Assembly: GCF_030316845.1 (NCBI RefSeq)
Contig: NZ_JASZYS010000006.1
Location: 1-64,000, forward strand
Source: Variovorax davisae
Lineage (GTDB): Bacteria > Pseudomonadota > Gammaproteobacteria > Burkholderiales > Burkholderiaceae_C
Length of the DNA stretch: 64,000 bases
Direction: 5' to 3'
In this document: piece after piece, positions 61,002 through 64,000 of the stretch
Numbering within the stretch: the first letter of the stretch is position 1
How the letters are laid out: each line of letters starts with the position of its first letter
Notes under the pieces: generated by a model
The model's database searches: none
The model's input: the letters and a program-made list of their open reading frames with translations, nothing else
What the model was told of the DNA's origin: nothing
Position numbers and translations under genes: made by a program

Positions 61002-62036
61002 TCAATTCCCCCGCATATCGGCCACGTCAACCGGAGCGCCATGGCGACTGCTGGCCGCAATCGCATCGAGCGTCCTCGCAATATCGATCGATTCGGCAGG
61101 AGTGGCGCCCGTCCATGCGCCCCAACCGAATCGCACGAGGTCGTGAAACGACTCTGCTTCGGCCAGAAATCCTGCGCGCGCTTCGGTTTCGATCACTTCG
61201 CGTGCCGCATCCCATCCGGTGCCTCGGCGCACGTCCACGAATGGCGGAAAGTCGGCGCCGGTATCGTTGAAGTAGGTGGTATTGATGGAACCCGCGTCGC
61301 CAGCAATGAAGGCGTGTCGGTGACGCGCGGTGGAAAAACTGCACGAGATCTGCGCAAGAACGCCGTCCGGGTACTCGAGCGTCGCCATCGTGGTCAGATC
61401 GACGCCCGTCGCGCCCCATCGCGACAAGGCAGACACGCGCGACGGCGCGGCGCCTGTCACGGTGCGCACGAAGCTCACCGGGTACGACCCCGCGTCCATC
61501 AGCGCGCCGCCCGCGAGGCCCGGGTCCATCCGGATGTTGGCGGCGTCGGCCAAAGGAAAGCCGAAGGATGCCTGGATGAGCTGGATGCGGCCGATGGCGC
61601 CGGCCGAGACGAGTTCGCGAACCTTGAGCGTTTGTGGCTGAGCCCGATAGGGATAGGCCTCCACGAGATACACGCCATTCTTCTCGGCGGCCGCGAACAT
61701 GGCCCGTGCCTGCGCTGCACTGGCGGCGAGCGGCTTCTCGCAGAGGACGTGCTTGCCGGCATCGGCGGCCCGGATCGACCACTCCGCGTGCAGGTTGTTG
61801 GGGAGCGGCACGTACACCGCGTCGATGTCTGGGTCGGCAAAGAGCGCGTCGTAGCCGGCATGGACGCGGCCGATGCCGAGCTCACGCGCGAAGGCTGCAG
61901 CGCGCTCGCCATCGCGGCTCGCCACGGCGGTGACGATGACTTTGGCCGACGGTCGCACGGCTTCGACGAACGAACGGGCGATCCGCGCGGCGCCGAGAAT
62001 GCCGATGCGCAGCGGGCCACTGGAAGACGATGTCAT
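61002..62036 (-). CDS. Gfo/Idh/MocA-family oxidoreductase
   Basis: A 344-residue NAD(P)-dependent dehydrogenase. N-terminal Rossmann loop RIGILGAARIARSFVEAV, EKPLAASAAQA (the EKP motif), and DAGSYPVSFVRTVTG in the C-terminal domain. These enzymes act on sugars, inositols or sugar acids. The gene follows the GntR regulator by 22 bases and precedes the EthD-like gene by two, so the three form one operon. Confidence 0.92.
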   Translation of the reverse strand: MTSSSSGPLRIGILGAARIARSFVEAVRPSAKVIVTAVASRDGERAAAFARELGIGRVHAGYDALFADPDIDAVYVPLPNNLHAEWSIRAADAGKHVLCEKPLAASAAQARAMFAAAEKNGVYLVEAYPYRAQPQTLKVRELVSAGAIGRIQLIQASFGFPLADAANIRMDPGLAGGALMDAGSYPVSFVRTVTGAAPSRVSALSRWGATGVDLTTMATLEYPDGVLAQISCSFSTARHRHAFIAGDAGSINTTYFNDTGADFPPFVDVRRGTGWDAAREVIETEARAGFLAEAESFHDLVRFGWGAWTGATPAESIDIARTLDAIAASSRHGAPVDVADMRGN

Positions 62037-62058
62037 AAGTTGCTCACAAAAATCCGGT

Positions 62059-62742
62059 TCAGGCGGCGTCCAGCACCGATGTCATCTGCGTGACGCAATC
62101 CTCGACATGGGTGACCAGGGTCTGTTGCGCGCGCTGCCAGTCCTTGGCGAGCGCGCATTCGAGGAGAACGTGGTGCTCGTCTGCTGCCTCTTTGCCACGG
62201 AAGATGGCGGCGATCATCTGGTAGCGCAGGTACTTGTCGCAGATCGATGCATAGGTCTGCAGCAGCAGGTCGGACCCGCAAGCGGAGATCAGTGCGACGT
62301 GAAAGGCCCAGTCGTACTGGCGCCAGATTTCCGCGGGCGCATGGTCGTCAGCCGCCATCCGCTTTTCCATCGTGGCGAGCTTGTGATAAGCGGCGACCAC
62401 ACGGCCTTCCCACTCGAGGTCGCCACGCTGAAAAGACTCCTTGAGTCCGTGGCCCTCCAGAAGAAGCCGCATCGATGCCACTTCCCGAAGGTTGGCCGAG
62501 GAGACCGCGGTGACCTGGAACCCGCGCGCCCCTTCCGCGACGAGCAAACCTTCAGTGGCCAGTCGGCTGAAGAGCTCGCGCAGCGTGCTGACGCTGGTGC
62601 CGTAGGCCTCTTTCATGCGTTCCAGCGGTAAACGCCGCCCCGGCGTCAGCCGGCCCAGCACGATGTCGGAGCGGATGCGGCGATACGTGACCTCGCCAAC
62701 TGTGGCGCTGTCTGCGGATTCAAGGGAGTTGTCGGTCAACAA
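62059..62742 (-). CDS. GntR-family regulator, FCD type
   Basis: A 227-residue regulator with the HTH near EVTYRRIRSDIVLGRLTPGR and TSVSTLRELFSRLATEGLL, and an FCD domain with YDWAFHVALISACGS. Start codons TTG 62742 and TTG 62739 are adjacent; GGAG lies nine bases upstream of the first. It is divergent from the TRAP binding-protein gene and leads the Gfo/Idh/MocA operon, so it probably controls uptake and metabolism of the same acid. Confidence 0.88.
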   Translation of the reverse strand: MLTDNSLESADSATVGEVTYRRIRSDIVLGRLTPGRRLPLERMKEAYGTSVSTLRELFSRLATEGLLVAEGARGFQVTAVSSANLREVASMRLLLEGHGLKESFQRGDLEWEGRVVAAYHKLATMEKRMAADDHAPAEIWRQYDWAFHVALISACGSDLLLQTYASICDKYLRYQMIAAIFRGKEAADEHHVLLECALAKDWQRAQQTLVTHVEDCVTQMTSVLDAA

Positions 62743-62817
62743 GTGGCGCTCCAGGACGGATCAAGGCTCAAAACAGTTTCGGCTTCAGGCGACGTTCTGC
62801 CAATCAGAGAATACCCT

Positions 62818-62851
62818 GATCATCATATACTTTGCGTATGCTCCGATGATC
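62818..62851. promoter_or_regulatory. Inverted repeat, candidate GntR operator
   Basis: GATCATC at 62818-62824 and GATGATC at 62845-62851 form a perfect seven-base inverted repeat. An inner smaller repeat (ATAC, GTAT) lies between. It is centred in the divergent GntR/TRAP promoter region. Confidence 0.5.
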
Positions 62852-62921
62852 CAATATTATTCGGTGCCGCACCGCTGCATGGCCCAGGAACCGGCCATTC
62901 CCATCACAAAAGGAGACCTTG

Positions 62922-63932
62922 ATGGCATCGAAACTCTTCAAACTCGCCGGCAGTCTCGCGCTGCTCGTCGCCGCCACGCTCGCTCAGGCGCAGGACATTC
63001 AGGAACGGACCATTCGATTCGGTCACCTGAACAACACCGACCACCCGACCAGTTGGGGGGTCAAGAAGTTCGCCGAGCTCGTGGCAGCCAAGAGCGGCGG
63101 CAAGATCACGGTCAAGGAATTCGCCAGCAGCCAGCTCGGCAACGAACTGCAGCAGCAATCCGCGTTGCAGGGCGGCGTGCAGGAGATGCTCGTGGCTTCC
63201 ACCACCTCGCTGACCGGCGTCGTCAAGGAATTCGGGCTGTTCGACTTCCCATTTCTGTTCACCAATGGCCAGCAGGCAGATGCGATGGTGGACGGACCGC
63301 TGGGCAAGATGGTCAGCGCCAAGCTGGCTGACAAGGGCATCGTCATCCTGGGATTCTTCGACCTGGGTTTCCGCAACGTCACCAACAGCAAGCGCCCCAT
63401 CACGAAGGGCGAAGATCTGGATGGACTGAAGCTGCGCGTCATCCCGAATCCGGTGTTCCTGGACACCTTCAAGACTTTCAAGGCCAACCCGCTGCCGATG
63501 CCCTTTGCCGAGCTGTACAACGCCCTCGAGAGCAAGGCCGTGGATGGCCAGGAGAACCCGTATTCGGTGATCCTGTCGAGCAAGTTCTATGAAGTGCAGA
63601 AGTACGTCAGTGGCACCAACCACGTGTACGCGACCAACCCGGTCCAGATCAGCAAGCGCTTCTGGGACAAACTGTCGCCAGCGGAGCACAAGATCCTGCA
63701 GGACGCCGCCATCGAAGCCCAGACCTACCAGCGCGCGGCGAGCCGCGAAGCCGCCGGCAAGGCACTGACCGAACTGCAGGCCAAGGGCATGGTCTACAAC
63801 GCCGTCGCACCCGCCGAGACGGCCCGCATGCGCGCCGACGTCAAGCCGATCTACGACAAGTTCTCCGCTTCGTACGATCCGGCCGTGATGACGCTGTTCA
63901 AGACCGAACTGGAACGCGTCTCCAAGTTCTGA
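62922..63932 (+). CDS. TRAP transporter solute-binding protein (DctP type)
   Basis: A 336-residue periplasmic binding protein. Signal peptide MASKLFKLAGSLALLVAATL with cleavage after AQAQ; then RFGHLNNTDHPTSWGVKKFA, DLDGLKLRVIPNPVF (arginine for substrate carboxylate) and NALESKAVDGQENP, the usual DctP landmarks. It binds a small acid for a TRAP permease. The permease genes are not in the window: a terminator follows, so they are either elsewhere or the gene is an orphan. AAGGAG lies six bases before ATG 62922. Confidence 0.93.
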   Translation: MASKLFKLAGSLALLVAATLAQAQDIQERTIRFGHLNNTDHPTSWGVKKFAELVAAKSGGKITVKEFASSQLGNELQQQSALQGGVQEMLVASTTSLTGVVKEFGLFDFPFLFTNGQQADAMVDGPLGKMVSAKLADKGIVILGFFDLGFRNVTNSKRPITKGEDLDGLKLRVIPNPVFLDTFKTFKANPLPMPFAELYNALESKAVDGQENPYSVILSSKFYEVQKYVSGTNHVYATNPVQISKRFWDKLSPAEHKILQDAAIEAQTYQRAASREAAGKALTELQAKGMVYNAVAPAETARMRADVKPIYDKFSASYDPAVMTLFKTELERVSKF

Positions 63933-63946
63933 TCCTGGAAGTTCAA

Positions 63947-63987
63947 GCCGGCTCCAATCCCTGTGACTTGGAGCCGGCGGTCGTTTT
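63947..63987 (+). terminator. Rho-independent terminator after the TRAP gene
   Basis: GCCGGCTCCAA and TTGGAGCCGGC form an eleven-base perfect stem with a ten-base loop, followed by GGTCGTTTT. Confidence 0.85.
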
Positions 63988-64000
63988 GCAGGCCCCGCGG

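Noticed and set aside
1..64000. tRNA, rRNA, CRISPR arrays or an intact insertion sequence
   Set aside because: No cloverleaf-like gene, ribosomal segment, regularly spaced repeat array or complete transposase was seen while reading the window.

Overview
This is a GC-rich, densely coded bacterial window with the flavour of a betaproteobacterium of the order Burkholderiales, most likely Comamonadaceae and Variovorax-like. That placement is inferred from gene content and is not a search result: a Bug/TTT binding protein, a TRAP binding protein, an acs-DUF485-actP operon, many LysR/GntR/TetR/AraC regulators and many alpha/beta hydrolases. I saw no rRNA, tRNA, CRISPR array or intact mobile element. 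Only remnants of an IS30-type transposase and a few decayed genes are visible.

Layout. 1-0.8 kb: the end of pntB. 0.9-5.8 kb: a GntR/FCD regulator followed by a catabolic operon (enolase-superfamily enzyme, RidA, opine-dehydrogenase-like enzyme, creatinase-like M24 protein) behind a perfect 17-bp palindrome. 5.9-11.9 kb: a decayed GlxA/AraC gene, a hybrid histidine kinase, two Crp/Fnr regulators and two small proteins. 12.0-16.0 kb: acs-DUF485-actP for acetate uptake and activation. 16.6-19.6 kb: an AraC regulator, an alpha/beta hydrolase and a TTT binding protein. 20.5-30.6 kb: a conserved hypothetical, a bestrophin, an epoxide-hydrolase-like protein with an SDR, an alternative oxidase operon, a small secreted protein, a DUF2384-like protein, a type II NADH dehydrogenase with a divergent TetR, and an MBL hydrolase. 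31-43.5 kb: a block of regulators with three paralogous winged-helix/STAND-ATPase proteins (one truncated), TetR, two LuxR-type regulators with degenerate receivers, a sensorless histidine kinase and LysR. 43.6-53.3 kb: a detoxification block (chloroperoxidase-like hydrolase, dienelactone hydrolase, two AhpD-like proteins, OsmC remnant, cupin, UBP zinc finger, peroxiredoxin, NmrA-like, YceI, Ohr, N-truncated catalase). 53.3-59.7 kb: LysR with a divergent SDR, a SnoaL-like protein, an acyltransferase with a CocE-type hydrolase, and another dehalogenase-like hydrolase. 60.3-63.9 kb: a GntR regulator, a Gfo/Idh/MocA oxidoreductase and an EthD-like protein, divergent from a TRAP binding protein.

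The most striking observation is a repeated promoter-like signal. CTACC, exactly 17 bases, then NCTASSMT (S = C or G, M = A or C) occurs eleven times, with a twelfth close variant (CTACT, and CTAAATT downstream), between 22.5 and 58.8 kb. All twelve are intergenic and point toward a downstream gene. They precede the bestrophin, the epoxide-hydrolase/SDR pair, a small secreted protein, a DUF2384-like operon, the MBL protein, four hydrolase or redox units, a cupin, an AhpD/NmrA pair and a SnoaL-like protein. The layout resembles an ECF-sigma promoter (short -35, 16-17 base spacer, short -10) and suggests that these scattered genes form one regulon for electrophile or oxidant stress. No sigma factor gene lies in the window, so the regulator is unknown.

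Start codons were moved from the longest reading frame where a ribosome binding site or family homology favoured a downstream start. Family assignments come from reading motifs by eye.
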